Of a stretch of 64,000 nt of DNA, positions 35,555 through 44,643 are shown one piece after another. The notes beneath the pieces were generated by a model. That model saw nothing but the letters and a program-made list of their open reading frames with translations, made no database searches and was not told the origin of the DNA. Within the stretch, counting starts at the first letter, position 1, and every line of letters starts with the position of its first letter. Source of the stretch: UBA6054 sp963975575 (GTDB taxonomy: Bacteria > Planctomycetota > Phycisphaerae > Phycisphaerales > UBA1924); assembly GCA_963975575.1 (NCBI GenBank), contig CAXBHL010000001.1:930001-994000 (forward strand). The letters run 5' to 3'. A program made the position numbers and the translations under genes.

Positions 35555-37033
35555 GTGCTCAAGCAGCGGCATCAGATCTTCGTATCCCTGTTCGCGGGTG
35601 CCGACGGGCTGGCCATCGCCGCGGCCTGCGTGACCGCCTTGGCCGCGCGGCACTGGTGGTTCGCCGAGTCCGGCCCCGCCGACGCCGCCGGCTGGGTCCG
35701 CGCCTCCCACGCGCTGATCGCCGTGCCGGTGGCCCTGCTCACCCTCGCGGCCTGCCGCCTCTACCGCCCCCGGCGCGACCGGTCCCTGATCGGCGAGCAA
35801 TGGATGATCGTCCGCGCGGGGCTGCTCTCCGTCGCGACGGTCGTGGTGGCCCTCTGGGCGGTAGGCAGCGAGCGCCTCCTCCCCCCGCCCATGCAGCCGG
35901 CCCGCGTGCCCGAGGTCTTTGGCGTCCGACTGACCGACCCGGCCCGCTTCCAGCTCGGCGTGCTCGCGGTGCTGATCCCGGGCTTCGTCGGCACCCAGCG
36001 ACTGGGCCTGCGGTGCGTGCTCCGCGAGCTCCGCCGCCGGGGCCGCAACATGCGCCACGTCGCGGTGGTCGGCACCGGGCGCCTCGCCCAGATCACCGCC
36101 CGCACGCTGACCCGGAACACCTGGACCGGCATCCGGGTCGCCTACTTTGTCAGCCACCACCCCGCCACGCACCGCGTCGCCTGCATGGGCCTGCCCGTCC
36201 GGGCGGGCCTGTCCGACCTCGACGAAACCCTCGAACGCCACCCCGTCGACGCGGTCTACGTCGCGGTGCCCGGGTCGGCGGGGGCCGAGGTCCCCTCCCT
36301 GCTCCGCCGGCTTGAGCGCCACGCGGTCGACGTCCGCATCGTGCCGGACGTCCACCCGCGGTACCTCCCGCAGAACATGGCCGTTTCGGAACTCGAGGGC
36401 ATGCCCATCCTCAGCCACCGCGAGTCGCCGCTGGCGGGGGTGGGGGGGATCCTCAAGCGGGCCATGGACCTGCTCGGGGCCGCGGCGGCGTTGATCCTCT
36501 TCGCCCCCCTCATGGCGCTGATCGCGGTGCTCGTGCGGGCCAGCGGGCCCGGGCCGGTCATCTTCCGCCAGACCCGCGTCAGCCTGGGCGGCGAGGTCTT
36601 CCAGATCTTCAAGTTCCGCACCATGGTCCACGCCGAGGACGAGGCCGGCCCCGCCCCGGAGGAGCCCCGCTGGACCGCCCGCGACGACCCCCGGGTCACC
36701 CGCGTCGGACGCTGGCTCCGGCGCACCAGCCTCGACGAGCTGCCGCAGCTCTTCAACGTCCTGCGGGGCGAGATGGCCCTGGTCGGCCCCCGCCCGGAGC
36801 GTCCGGAGCTGATCGACCGCTTCCGGGACGACTGGCGGGGGTACATGCTCCGCCAGCACGTCAAGGCGGGCATCACCGGCTGGGCCCAGGTCAACGGGTT
36901 CCGGGGCGACACCAGCCTACGAAAGCGGTTGCAATACGACCTGTTCTACATCCGCCACTGGTCGATCGGGTTCGATCTGCGGATCCTCGCCCTGACGATC
37001 ACCCGCGGTTTCCTGCACCGCAACGCCATCTGA
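35555..37033 (+). CDS. Undecaprenyl-phosphate sugar phosphotransferase (WcaJ/EPS initiating enzyme)
   Basis: Starts exopolysaccharide repeat units by moving a sugar-1-phosphate from a nucleotide sugar to undecaprenyl phosphate at the membrane. The 492 residues comprise four N-terminal membrane helices, a CoA-binding-like Rossmann domain (HVAVVGTGRLAQITARTL), a fifth hydrophobic segment (DLLGAAAALILFAPLMALIA), and the catalytic bacterial sugar transferase domain (FKFRTMVHAEDE; RRTSLDELPQLFNVLRGEMA; LVGPRPERPELIDRF; GITGWAQVNGFRG). GTG start at 35555. No other polysaccharide genes adjoin it, but the PEP-CTERM-like protein in this window belongs to a class often associated with EPS production. 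Confidence 0.93.
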   Translation: MLKQRHQIFVSLFAGADGLAIAAACVTALAARHWWFAESGPADAAGWVRASHALIAVPVALLTLAACRLYRPRRDRSLIGEQWMIVRAGLLSVATVVVALWAVGSERLLPPPMQPARVPEVFGVRLTDPARFQLGVLAVLIPGFVGTQRLGLRCVLRELRRRGRNMRHVAVVGTGRLAQITARTLTRNTWTGIRVAYFVSHHPATHRVACMGLPVRAGLSDLDETLERHPVDAVYVAVPGSAGAEVPSLLRRLERHAVDVRIVPDVHPRYLPQNMAVSELEGMPILSHRESPLAGVGGILKRAMDLLGAAAALILFAPLMALIAVLVRASGPGPVIFRQTRVSLGGEVFQIFKFRTMVHAEDEAGPAPEEPRWTARDDPRVTRVGRWLRRTSLDELPQLFNVLRGEMALVGPRPERPELIDRFRDDWRGYMLRQHVKAGITGWAQVNGFRGDTSLRKRLQYDLFYIRHWSIGFDLRILALTITRGFLHRNAI

Positions 37034-37077
37034 TTCCCCGCCCGGACCGGGCCGTGGAAATCAGGGGGTGATCAAGG

Positions 37078-37105
37078 TTGCATTCAGAGCGAAAACTGGT
37101 ATAAA
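37078..37105 (+). promoter_or_regulatory. Sigma-70-type promoter of the first prepilin gene
   Basis: TTGCAT (37078-37083), a 16-base spacer and TATAAA (37100-37105) form the best consensus promoter I found in the window. It implies a leader of roughly 210 bases before the GTG at 37325. The leader contains an 8-bp stem AGGCTCCG/CGGAGCCT (37114-37121 and 37145-37152), so post-initiation control is possible. Confidence 0.65.
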
Positions 37106-37324
37106 TTTGGCGCAGGCTCCGCAACCGGACCCCAACCCGGGAACCGGAGCCTCAGGCTCGCCGAATGAGTCTGAAAGGACCGAACCCAGACCCCACCCAA
37201 CAACCCCCCCAAGGGAACGGCCGGGCGATCCCGGTCTCTCTCGCATGGCCAAGACGCCTGTTTCCTCCGCCCGGGATGTGTGCCCGAGGCGGCGTGTGGC
37301 AGGAATGCAAAGACGGAGGACGTC

Positions 37325-38437
37325 GTGAAGAAGAACAGAGCATTCACGCTGATCGAGCTGCTGGTGGTCATCGCGATCATCGCGCTGCTGATCGGCATCC
37401 TGCTGCCGGCCATCGGCAAGGCACGGGACACCGCCAAGAACGTCCTGTCCCAGACCCGCATGCGCGGCCTGACCCAGGGCGCGTCGAACTATGCGGCCGA
37501 CAACACCGATCGTATCTTCAGCTACACCTGGAAGGGCCCCAGCGGCAACCAGCAGGCCACTTTCTTCGACATGCCCGACGGCAAGACCCGGTCGGCGTTC
37601 AGCGACCAGGAAGCCGCCAGCTGGCAGCAGACCGAGATCCTCATGCGGATCACCGGCCGCATTACCGGCGACACGCGGTTCCAGAACTTCTCTGGGCGCC
37701 TGCCGCACCGGCGTTACAGCCACATCGTGCTGCTGGACTATCTGACCAACATCCAGCCCGAGCCGATCTCGGCCAGCCCCTTCGACAAGAACCTGCTCGA
37801 GTGGCAGGCCAACCCGACGGACGTGACCGCGGCCAACAACATCCCCTACGCCCCCGGCTCCGACACCGCCGGCTACGACGACCCGGGCGGATGGACCAAC
37901 GTGGGCGTCCGCCAGCGCTGGCCATTCGCGTCGTCCTACCAGACCGTCCCCGCCGCCTGGAACACCGACGGCATCAACGGCCAGCTGACCTACTACCCCA
38001 CCTCCGACACGCCCCACCTGTTCACCGGAAACAACGGCGTCCCGCTGGGCGACCGGCGTTACACGCAGGTGGCCTTCCCGGCCGGCAAGGTGCTGCAGTT
38101 CGAGGAGTTCGACCGGTTCTCCAACCGCCAGGACCTCTACTTCATGTACCCCGAGGCGCAGAGCAACCTGAGCTTCTTCGACGGCTCGGTCCGGCGTGAG
38201 CGGACCGCGGACGCCAACCCGGGCTGGAACCCCAACCTCCCCAACCAGGAATGGCGTCAGAAGTACGTGCCCATCCACACCTTCCCGCTGCCCAAGACCG
38301 GCTTCGGCGAGTCGACCACCTACTGCCAGCGGTACCGCTGGACCCGCTACGGCCTGCAGGGCATCGATTACGGTGGCAAGGAGATCGGCCGCCCGAGTTC
38401 GCTGCCTCCCTCCGACGAGGCCGACTGCGAGCAGTGA
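37325..38437 (+). CDS. Type II secretion-style prepilin, copy 1
   Basis: Encodes 370 residues. The N-terminus MKKNRAFTLIELLVVIAIIA is a textbook class III prepilin signal: processing should occur before the Phe and expose the hydrophobic helix and conserved Glu5. The rest is a large exported domain, and FFDGSVRRERTAD near residue 290 resembles the DG motif of planctomycete DUF1559-type pseudopilins. GTG start with CGGAGGA four bases before it. Nearly identical to copy 2, with 464 bases of perfect identity. It presumably assembles into a pseudopilus or surface filament; the secretin at 55.2 kb is a candidate outlet. Confidence 0.92.
   Translation: MKKNRAFTLIELLVVIAIIALLIGILLPAIGKARDTAKNVLSQTRMRGLTQGASNYAADNTDRIFSYTWKGPSGNQQATFFDMPDGKTRSAFSDQEAASWQQTEILMRITGRITGDTRFQNFSGRLPHRRYSHIVLLDYLTNIQPEPISASPFDKNLLEWQANPTDVTAANNIPYAPGSDTAGYDDPGGWTNVGVRQRWPFASSYQTVPAAWNTDGINGQLTYYPTSDTPHLFTGNNGVPLGDRRYTQVAFPAGKVLQFEEFDRFSNRQDLYFMYPEAQSNLSFFDGSVRRERTADANPGWNPNLPNQEWRQKYVPIHTFPLPKTGFGESTTYCQRYRWTRYGLQGIDYGGKEIGRPSSLPPSDEADCEQ
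37409..37872. repeat. 464-base perfect direct repeat, copy 1
   Basis: Identical base for base to 38775-39238 by eye, including synonymous positions, whereas the 5' signal-peptide codons and the 3' half of the two genes differ at many sites. An island of identity with sharp borders indicates gene conversion or very recent unequal exchange. Confidence 0.9.
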
Positions 38438-38489
38438 TCAACCGGTGACTCGGGTCAGCTCCGGCTGAACCGAATCCCGCAAGACGCCC

Positions 38490-38526
38490 AAGGGCCGGGG
38501 TTAAAACCCCGGCCCTTGTTGCTTTG
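38490..38526 (+). terminator. Rho-independent terminator after prepilin 1
   Basis: Stem AAGGGCCGGGGTT/AACCCCGGCCCTT (38490-38502, 38505-38517) with a tiny AA loop, then GTTGCTTT. The stem is strong and the T-tract moderate. Confidence 0.75.
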
Positions 38527-38690
38527 AGTGGGGGTTGTTGCCCCATTTTCTTGCGGAAACTCCGGTTGTTCTGGGTGATTGGGGTTCCGTTCGGTCCGTT
38601 TTGCGTTAGACTTCGGGTAAGGCACGAGCATCGCCGGGGCCGTCGTCCGGTCCGTGTTGATCTTCCTCTAATCTGATTTCGGAGTTACCC

Positions 38691-39803
38691 ATGCGAAACC
38701 GCCGCGCGTTCACACTCATCGAACTGCTCGTCGTCATCGCGATCATCGCGCTGCTGATCGGCATCCTGCTGCCCGCCATCGGCAAGGCACGGGACACCGC
38801 CAAGAACGTCCTGTCCCAGACCCGCATGCGCGGCCTGACCCAGGGCGCGTCGAACTATGCGGCCGACAACACCGATCGTATCTTCAGCTACACCTGGAAG
38901 GGCCCCAGCGGCAACCAGCAGGCCACTTTCTTCGACATGCCCGACGGCAAGACCCGGTCGGCGTTCAGCGACCAGGAAGCCGCCAGCTGGCAGCAGACCG
39001 AGATCCTCATGCGGATCACCGGCCGCATTACCGGCGACACGCGGTTCCAGAACTTCTCTGGGCGCCTGCCGCACCGGCGTTACAGCCACATCGTGCTGCT
39101 GGACTATCTGACCAACATCCAGCCCGAGCCGATCTCGGCCAGCCCCTTCGACAAGAACCTGCTCGAGTGGCAGGCCAACCCGACGGACGTGACCGCGGCC
39201 AACAACATCCCCTACGCCCCCGGCTCCGACACCGCCGGGTACGACGACCCGGGCGGATGGACCAACGTGGGCGTCCGCCAGCGCTGGCCCTTCGCTTCGA
39301 CGTACCAGACCGTCCCCGCCGCGTGGAACACCGACGGCATCAACGGCCAGCCGACCTACATCCCCGTGTCTGACACGCCCCACCTGTTCCAGGGTGGTAA
39401 CGGCATCCCGCTGGGCGACCGAAGGTACACCCAGGTTGCGTTCCCGGCCGGCAAGGTGCTGCAGTTCGAGGAGTTTGACCGCTTCTCCAGTCGGCAGGAC
39501 CTGCACTTCATGTATCCCGAGGCCCAGACCAACCTGAGCTTCTTCGACGGCTCGGTCCGTCGTGAGCGGACCGCCGACGCCAACCCGGGCTGGAATCCCG
39601 CCCAGCCCAACCAGGAGTGGCGTCAGAAGTACGTGGCGATCCACACCTTCCCGATCCCCAAGACCGGCTTCGGCGAGTCGACCACCTACTGCCAGCGGTA
39701 CCGCTGGACCCGCTACGGGCTCCGCGGCATCGACTACGGCGGCAAGGAGATCGGACGTCCCGAGTCCCTCGGCGACTCCAACGACGCCGACTGCGAGCAG
39801 TAA
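38691..39803 (+). CDS. Type II secretion-style prepilin, copy 2
   Basis: Encodes 370 residues, the same length as copy 1. The prepilin signal (MRNRRAFTLIELLVVIAIIA) has a different basic leader. The protein matches copy 1 almost throughout; differences cluster in the C-terminal 150 residues (for example TYIPVSDTPHLFQGGNG against TYYPTSDTPHLFTGNNG). ATG at 38691. A weak promoter TTCCGT-16-TAGACT (38585-38612) may drive it, so copies 1 and 2 are probably separate transcripts, in keeping with the terminators after each. Confidence 0.92.
   Translation: MRNRRAFTLIELLVVIAIIALLIGILLPAIGKARDTAKNVLSQTRMRGLTQGASNYAADNTDRIFSYTWKGPSGNQQATFFDMPDGKTRSAFSDQEAASWQQTEILMRITGRITGDTRFQNFSGRLPHRRYSHIVLLDYLTNIQPEPISASPFDKNLLEWQANPTDVTAANNIPYAPGSDTAGYDDPGGWTNVGVRQRWPFASTYQTVPAAWNTDGINGQPTYIPVSDTPHLFQGGNGIPLGDRRYTQVAFPAGKVLQFEEFDRFSSRQDLHFMYPEAQTNLSFFDGSVRRERTADANPGWNPAQPNQEWRQKYVAIHTFPIPKTGFGESTTYCQRYRWTRYGLRGIDYGGKEIGRPESLGDSNDADCEQ
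38775..39238. repeat. 464-base perfect direct repeat, copy 2
   Basis: Partner of 37409-37872 at an offset of 1366 bases. The first mismatches outside it are 38774 on the left and 39239 on the right. Confidence 0.9.
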
Positions 39804-39854
39804 GCGGTCCCGGACCCCGCCTAGCGGTGTCTAGGGCGACAATACGACCACTCG

Positions 39855-39891
39855 CCCGGACCGGGGACACGCCCCGGTCCGGGTCTTTTTT
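39855..39891 (+). terminator. Rho-independent terminator after prepilin 2
   Basis: Perfect 12-bp stem CCCGGACCGGGG/CCCCGGTCCGGG (39855-39866, 39872-39883) with a 5-base loop, followed by TCTTTTTT. Confidence 0.92.
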
Positions 39892-39911
39892 GAGCCGCCC
39901 CCGTATCCCCC

Positions 39912-39939
39912 TTTCGGAGCGGTGGATCCGTGTTAGAAT
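39912..39939 (+). promoter_or_regulatory. Probable promoter of prepilin 3
   Basis: TTTCGG (39912-39917), a 16-base spacer and TAGAAT (39934-39939). The -10 is preceded by TGT, giving an extended -10 element. It lies directly after the terminator of prepilin 2. Confidence 0.5.
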
Positions 39940-39999
39940 CATGTTGCGGGCGTCGTGGCCCGACCCGGCCCGGCGGCCGGACAGATCCGGAGTCTCCCC

Positions 40000-41019
40000 A
40001 TGCAAAGCCGTCGTGCGTTCACGCTCATCGAGTTGCTGGTGGTCATCGCCATCATCGCCCTGCTGATCGGCATCCTGCTGCCCGCCATCGGTGCGGCCCG
40101 CGAGACCGCCCGCCGGGCCGCGTGCCTGTCGGGCCAGAAGCAGTTCGGCATCGCGACCGCCAGTTACCTCAACGACTTCGACGACTTCGTCCCGGCCTAC
40201 TCGTGGCGTGTGCAGCCCGGCGGCGGCACGCCTAGCGAGTTCCCGGATCTGCAGCACCCCAGCGACGACGGTCGGGCCGCGATCTACCAGGCCACGGACA
40301 TCATCCGGCGTCGGACGTATCTCTCCAACATGCCCGCCCCGCCCAACCGGCTGCCGCACCGCGAGTTCACCCACCTCATCCTGATCGACTACCTCACGCT
40401 CAACCTGCCCGAGCCGATCGTCGCCTGCCCGTCCGATCGCATCCGCAACCAGTGGCAGGAGGACCCCGAGAACGACCGCACCAACGTGCCGACCGACTCG
40501 CAGTGGATCCAGCACTTCGACTGGTGGTGGTTCAGTTCGACCTACCAGGTTGTCCCCGCCAGCTGGGCGCCGGACATCGGAACGCCGGCCAACCGCACGG
40601 TCGAGCAGAGCCCCAGCGACCACAACTGGTTCAACGGCACGCCCCTGGGGGCGCTCGGCCGGCGCAAGGCCCTCTCGGTCAACTTCCCGAGCCAGAAGGC
40701 CTTCATGTTCGAGTTCTACGACTACCACACGACCCGCAACGGCCTGTTCTACGCCTACGACCAGGCCCAGATCGCCCTGCAGTTCTTCGACGGTTCGGTG
40801 CGTGTCTATAAGAGCGACTCGATCAACGACGGCTTCAAGCCCAACCGGGCCATCGCCGCCAACCCGACCTATATGAAGTACAACCCGCAGGCCTTCGAGC
40901 CCCCGGCCATCGGCGATCCCAACGCGAACCTGCCCGGACGCGTCCGCTGGACCCGCGGCGGGCTCAAGGGCATCGACGTCGGCGGCGAAGAGATCTGGAC
41001 CGGCCAGCCCCGCGACTGA
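40000..41019 (+). CDS. Type II secretion-style prepilin, divergent third copy
   Basis: Encodes 339 residues. The prepilin signal MQSRRAFTLIELLVVIAIIA matches its neighbours. The exported domain is homologous but diverged (NRLPHREFTHLILIDYLTL against GRLPHRRYSHIVLLDYLTN), and FFDGSVRVYKSD plus a C-terminal WTRGGLKGIDVGGEEI are retained. It is 31 residues shorter than copies 1 and 2 and shares no long identical DNA with them, so it is an older duplicate. ATG at 40000, at the start of the signal; its own promoter and terminator suggest independent expression. Confidence 0.92.
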   Translation: MQSRRAFTLIELLVVIAIIALLIGILLPAIGAARETARRAACLSGQKQFGIATASYLNDFDDFVPAYSWRVQPGGGTPSEFPDLQHPSDDGRAAIYQATDIIRRRTYLSNMPAPPNRLPHREFTHLILIDYLTLNLPEPIVACPSDRIRNQWQEDPENDRTNVPTDSQWIQHFDWWWFSSTYQVVPASWAPDIGTPANRTVEQSPSDHNWFNGTPLGALGRRKALSVNFPSQKAFMFEFYDYHTTRNGLFYAYDQAQIALQFFDGSVRVYKSDSINDGFKPNRAIAANPTYMKYNPQAFEPPAIGDPNANLPGRVRWTRGGLKGIDVGGEEIWTGQPRD

Positions 41020-41048
41020 TCCCGCTCGTTCCCAATCGTTCCCACACC

Positions 41049-41076
41049 AGGGCGTGCCGCACGGCACGCCCTGTTT
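41049..41076 (+). terminator. Possible terminator after prepilin 3
   Basis: Stem AGGGCGTGCC/GGCACGCCCT (41049-41058, 41063-41072), 4-base loop, then GTTT. The T-tract is weak. Confidence 0.6.
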
Positions 41077-41175
41077 GCTGGGTCGGTCCGACGTGCGTCG
41101 GATAGCCGTGAACCCGACACTCGCATCGGGCGGTCGGGCCGGAGAAACGGTCGGCGACTGAACGGGCCGGCGCAT

Positions 41176-41203
41176 GAAAAACGCCCCGCGGGTGCGGGGC
41201 GTT
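41176..41203 (-). terminator. Rho-independent terminator of the ClpP-fold protein gene
   Basis: Read on the minus strand: stem AACGCCCCGC/GCGGGGCGTT, loop ACCC, then a T run ahead of CATG. It lies 41 bases after the minus-strand stop at 41244. Confidence 0.85.
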
Positions 41204-41243
41204 GGGGGTTCTGCAAGGCGTCGGGCTCGGTGGCCCGGGTCGG

Positions 41244-42587
41244 TCACGGGCGGCCGCGGAGGCGGACGGCCCGACGGAGATCGGCCAGTCGGGTCGCCAG
41301 TTCGTTCTCCCAGAACGGAACATCGATGGCCTGCTCGAAGGAGCCGACGATCGCGGCCATCTGCAGGTTCTCGGCGCGACGCATCTGGATCTTGTAGATG
41401 CCCAGCTGGCGCTGCATGTTCTGGATGGCCGAGCCCGAGCCCGCGGTGGTGCCGCGTCCCTCGGCGATCTCCGCCTCGCGGTAGAACGACTGGATGGTCC
41501 CTAGCAGCTCGCTGCGGAGGCGCTTGCACTGGGCGTTGGTCTTCTCCGCGATGCGGTTGGTTTCCTCGTCGTGGTGGTCGAAGTCCCCGAAGGTCTGGGC
41601 CTCGGCGAAGGTGTTGATGTCGCGGTTCTTGATGACGGTGACGATGCCGTACTTGCCCGCCTGGTCGGCGGTCAGGGTCAGGACGGTGTCCGGCCCGTCG
41701 ATGGTCTCGTAGGTCTCGCCGTCGGCGGGCTTCTCGCTGACGACGGTCCACCCGCCGTTGCCGTCCGGGACGGCGTAGGCGCCCTCTTCCGAGAGCATCA
41801 TGGACTTGACCAGCGCCTGGCTGTGGCCCTTGGCCTCGGCCGATGCGGCGAGCTTTGCGGCCATGATCGAGGTCATCTTCTTGTCGACCTCGGCCGACCC
41901 GGTGCCGCTGCGCCGGAACACCACCGCGCCGCCGAAGGTCGCACCCGGGGCCATGGTGATGGTGTCGCAGTTGAAGGCCGGCCAGATGGTCGCGGAGATG
42001 GCGTGCTCGATCAGCGCGTGGTAGCGGAACTCCGACGCGTGGTCGGCCATGATCTCGACGATCTCCTCGGCCGCCCAGACCTCGCCGCCGGGCGAGTTCA
42101 TGCGGAAGACGATGTCGGTGGCGCCCTGTTCCCGGGCCCAGTCGAGGCCCTCGGCGATGCTCAGGGGGTAGATGTCCTGCCCGAAGGTCCCGTTCATGGG
42201 GATTTCGACGATCAGGTCCACGCCGTCACGCTTGAGGATCTTGACGTCGCTCTTGGGCGTCTGGATGGACGCGCCGGGATTGATCGAGCCGGGGATGGAC
42301 GGCGGGTTGGTCAGTTCCTCGGCCGGGTCGGCCGGGGTCTCCGAGGGCGTGTCGCCGATCGACACGGCCCGGATCTGACGCCGGTCCAGGGTCATTCGGG
42401 TGCTGATGCCGGCGATCTCGGTGTCGATCACGACCTCACGCCGCGTCTGGGAGACGACCTTGCCGGTGTACACCGTGCCGTCCCGCATCATGACCTCGTC
42501 GCCCGAAGAGGCGGAAACGCAGAATCCGACCGATCCGCAGGCGATCAGGGCCAGCAGAGAGGTGCGGGAAAAAAGTCCGGGTCGCAT
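41244..42587 (-). CDS. Exported ClpP/NfeD-like serine protease-fold protein
   Basis: Encodes 447 residues: a signal peptide (about 1-27), a small N-terminal beta domain (MMRDGTVYTGKVVSQTRREV), a linker, a ClpP/crotonase-fold domain at about 120-290 (VEIPMNGTFGQDIYPLSIAE; DIVFRMNSPGGEVWAAEEI; TITMAPGATFGGAVV), and a helical C-terminal region. SPGGE with an adjacent Ala-rich helix is the oxyanion loop seen in NfeD/SppA-like proteases, but the expected Ser nucleophile is not obvious: the site reads HAISATIWPAF. A C-terminal NfeD OB domain is absent. ATG 42587 follows GGAGGCTCCCACG. Confidence 0.78.
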   Translation of the reverse strand: MRPGLFSRTSLLALIACGSVGFCVSASSGDEVMMRDGTVYTGKVVSQTRREVVIDTEIAGISTRMTLDRRQIRAVSIGDTPSETPADPAEELTNPPSIPGSINPGASIQTPKSDVKILKRDGVDLIVEIPMNGTFGQDIYPLSIAEGLDWAREQGATDIVFRMNSPGGEVWAAEEIVEIMADHASEFRYHALIEHAISATIWPAFNCDTITMAPGATFGGAVVFRRSGTGSAEVDKKMTSIMAAKLAASAEAKGHSQALVKSMMLSEEGAYAVPDGNGGWTVVSEKPADGETYETIDGPDTVLTLTADQAGKYGIVTVIKNRDINTFAEAQTFGDFDHHDEETNRIAEKTNAQCKRLRSELLGTIQSFYREAEIAEGRGTTAGSGSAIQNMQRQLGIYKIQMRRAENLQMAAIVGSFEQAIDVPFWENELATRLADLRRAVRLRGRP

Positions 42588-42726
42588 CGTGGGAGCCTCC
42601 ATCACAGCCCGGACGCCAGAACGGCCGGTCCGGGGGGGTGTTCGCTATATAGGGGATACCGTCAAGCATACCGGATAGTTCCCTGCGCGCCAAGATTCAA
42701 GGACATCACCCGGTAAGATCTTCGCC

Positions 42727-44643
42727 GTGGAGCACTTCCGGGTCATCGTGATCGGTGGCGGGCACGCCGGCGCGGAGGCCGCGTGGGCGGCCGCCAACCG
42801 ACTCGGAACTCCGGAATCGGTGGTCCTGCTGACCCTCCGGGCCGATGGGATCGGTTCGATGAGCTGCAACCCTGCGATTGGGGGGCTCGCCAAGGGCCAA
42901 CTGGTCCGCGAGGTCGACGCTCTGGGCGGGCTGATGGGGCTTGCGGCCGACGCCACCGGCATCCAGTTCAAGGTGCTCAACACCTCCAAGGGCGCGGCCG
43001 TCCAGGGCCCTCGGTGCCAGTCGGACAAGCAGCGGTACCCGGAGGCCGTCCGGGCCCTGATCGCGTCCCGCCCCGAGATCCGGGTGATCGAGGGTTCCGT
43101 CGAGGAACTGCTGGTCCGGGACGGCTCGGGCGGGCGACGCGTCGCCGGCGTGCGGGCGCGGGTCGGGGGCCGCACGCTGGACTTCGAGGGGGATTCGGTC
43201 GTCCTGACCACCGGAACCTTTATGCGTGGGCTGATGCACACCGGCGAGACCAAGACCGCCGGCGGACGCTGCGGCGAGCCGGCGTCGGAGGGCATCTCGG
43301 GGTCGCTGCGTTCGCTCGGCTTCGAGCTGGGCCGGCTCAAGACCGGCACGCCCCCCCGCCTGAGCCGATCGTCGATCGACTGGGAAGCACTGCCCGAGCA
43401 GTGGGGGGACGATCGCCCCGTGCCGTTCTCTGACCTCAGCGACGCGGGCTGGACGGCGGGCACGCTGTCGTGCGATCGGTTCCCGCTGATCGAGCAGGTC
43501 GCCTGCCGCCAGACCCAGACCCACCCCAAGGCCCATGAGCACGTCCGAGCGAACCTGCACAGGGCACCGATGTTCTCCGGCCAGATCCACTCGGTCGGGC
43601 CGCGGTATTGCCCGTCGATCGAGGACAAAGTCGTCCGGTTCGCCGAGCGCGAGAGCCACGGCGTGTTCCTCGAGCCGGAGGGATTGGACACCGACTGGGT
43701 CTATTGCAACGGCATCGCGACCAGCCTTCCGACCGACGTGCAGGACGTGATCGTGCGGACGATGCCCGGGTGTGAGCGTGCCGAGATCCTCCGGTACGGG
43801 TACGCGGTCGAGTACGACACGGTGCTGCCCCACCAGATCGACGCGACGGGCCAGACGCGGTCGGTCGCGGGCCTGTTCTTCGCGGGGCAGATCAACGGCA
43901 CGAGCGGCTACGAGGAGGCGGCGGCGCAGGGGCTGGTCGCGGGGCTCAACGCGGCGATGCACGCGACCGGCGACGGACGCGTCGTGCTCGCCCGTGACGA
44001 GGCGTACATCGGCGTGCTGATGGACGACCTGGTGACCAAGACGCCCACCGAGCCGTACCGCATGTTCACCAGCCGGGCCGAGCACCGGCTGCTGCTGCGG
44101 GCCGACAACGCCGCGGACCGTCTGACCCCGATCGCCGAGCGGCTCGGTCTGCTGGCGTCGCACGGGCTGGGGCGGGAGCGGTGGTCGCGGTTCCGCGGTC
44201 GATCGGCGGCGCTGGCCGCGGGCCGAGCGTTGATGCAGCGCACCCGCGATGGCGACAAGACGCTGTGGCAGCGGTGCCGCGAGCCGCGCTACGGGCACGA
44301 CGAGCTGTGGGGTGCGCTGGGCGCCTGCGGGGGGGCGCCCGCCGTGCCGGTCGCGCGGACGCTGCACGCAGAAGCCCGGTACGAGCCGTACGTGGAGCGC
44401 GAGCGGGTCGAGATCCGGCGTCGGTCGGACCTGGAGCACCGCGCATTGCCCGGATGGATCGACTACGCGATGCTGACGGACCTGCGGACCGAGGCCCGCC
44501 AGGCGCTGTCCCGTTTCCGCCCGGAGACCTACGGCCAGGCGTCGCGGCTGGAGGGCATCACGCCGGCCGATCTGACGCTGCTGCGCGTCCTCGTCGAGCG
44601 GGCCCGGTCCGCGCGTTCGTCCGCCGAGGAGGCCCCCGCGTGA
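42727..44643 (+). CDS. mnmG: tRNA uridine-34 5-carboxymethylaminomethyl modification enzyme MnmG (GidA)
   Basis: Works with MnmE to modify U34 of certain tRNAs using FAD and methylene-tetrahydrofolate. The 638 residues begin with the FAD fold (VIVIGGGHAGAEAAWAAA), then MSCNPAIGGLAKGQLVREVD, the conserved GPRCQSDKQRYP, LTTGTFMRGLMHTG, and PRYCPSIEDKVVRF, with FFAGQINGTSGYEEAAAQGL late in the protein. The C-terminal helical domain is present (LRTEARQALSRFRPETYGQA). GTG start at 42727. Its TGA overlaps the antiporter's GTG. The only MnmE-like gene in this window is far away at 61 kb and is atypical. Confidence 0.96.
   Translation: MEHFRVIVIGGGHAGAEAAWAAANRLGTPESVVLLTLRADGIGSMSCNPAIGGLAKGQLVREVDALGGLMGLAADATGIQFKVLNTSKGAAVQGPRCQSDKQRYPEAVRALIASRPEIRVIEGSVEELLVRDGSGGRRVAGVRARVGGRTLDFEGDSVVLTTGTFMRGLMHTGETKTAGGRCGEPASEGISGSLRSLGFELGRLKTGTPPRLSRSSIDWEALPEQWGDDRPVPFSDLSDAGWTAGTLSCDRFPLIEQVACRQTQTHPKAHEHVRANLHRAPMFSGQIHSVGPRYCPSIEDKVVRFAERESHGVFLEPEGLDTDWVYCNGIATSLPTDVQDVIVRTMPGCERAEILRYGYAVEYDTVLPHQIDATGQTRSVAGLFFAGQINGTSGYEEAAAQGLVAGLNAAMHATGDGRVVLARDEAYIGVLMDDLVTKTPTEPYRMFTSRAEHRLLLRADNAADRLTPIAERLGLLASHGLGRERWSRFRGRSAALAAGRALMQRTRDGDKTLWQRCREPRYGHDELWGALGACGGAPAVPVARTLHAEARYEPYVERERVEIRRRSDLEHRALPGWIDYAMLTDLRTEARQALSRFRPETYGQASRLEGITPADLTLLRVLVERARSARSSAEEAPA

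Noticed and set aside
37106..37190. Fragments resembling a glycine riboswitch (CTCAGGC, GCCGAA, AAAGGACCGA)
   Set aside because: The pieces are in the wrong order and do not form the known helices; the downstream gene is unrelated to glycine.
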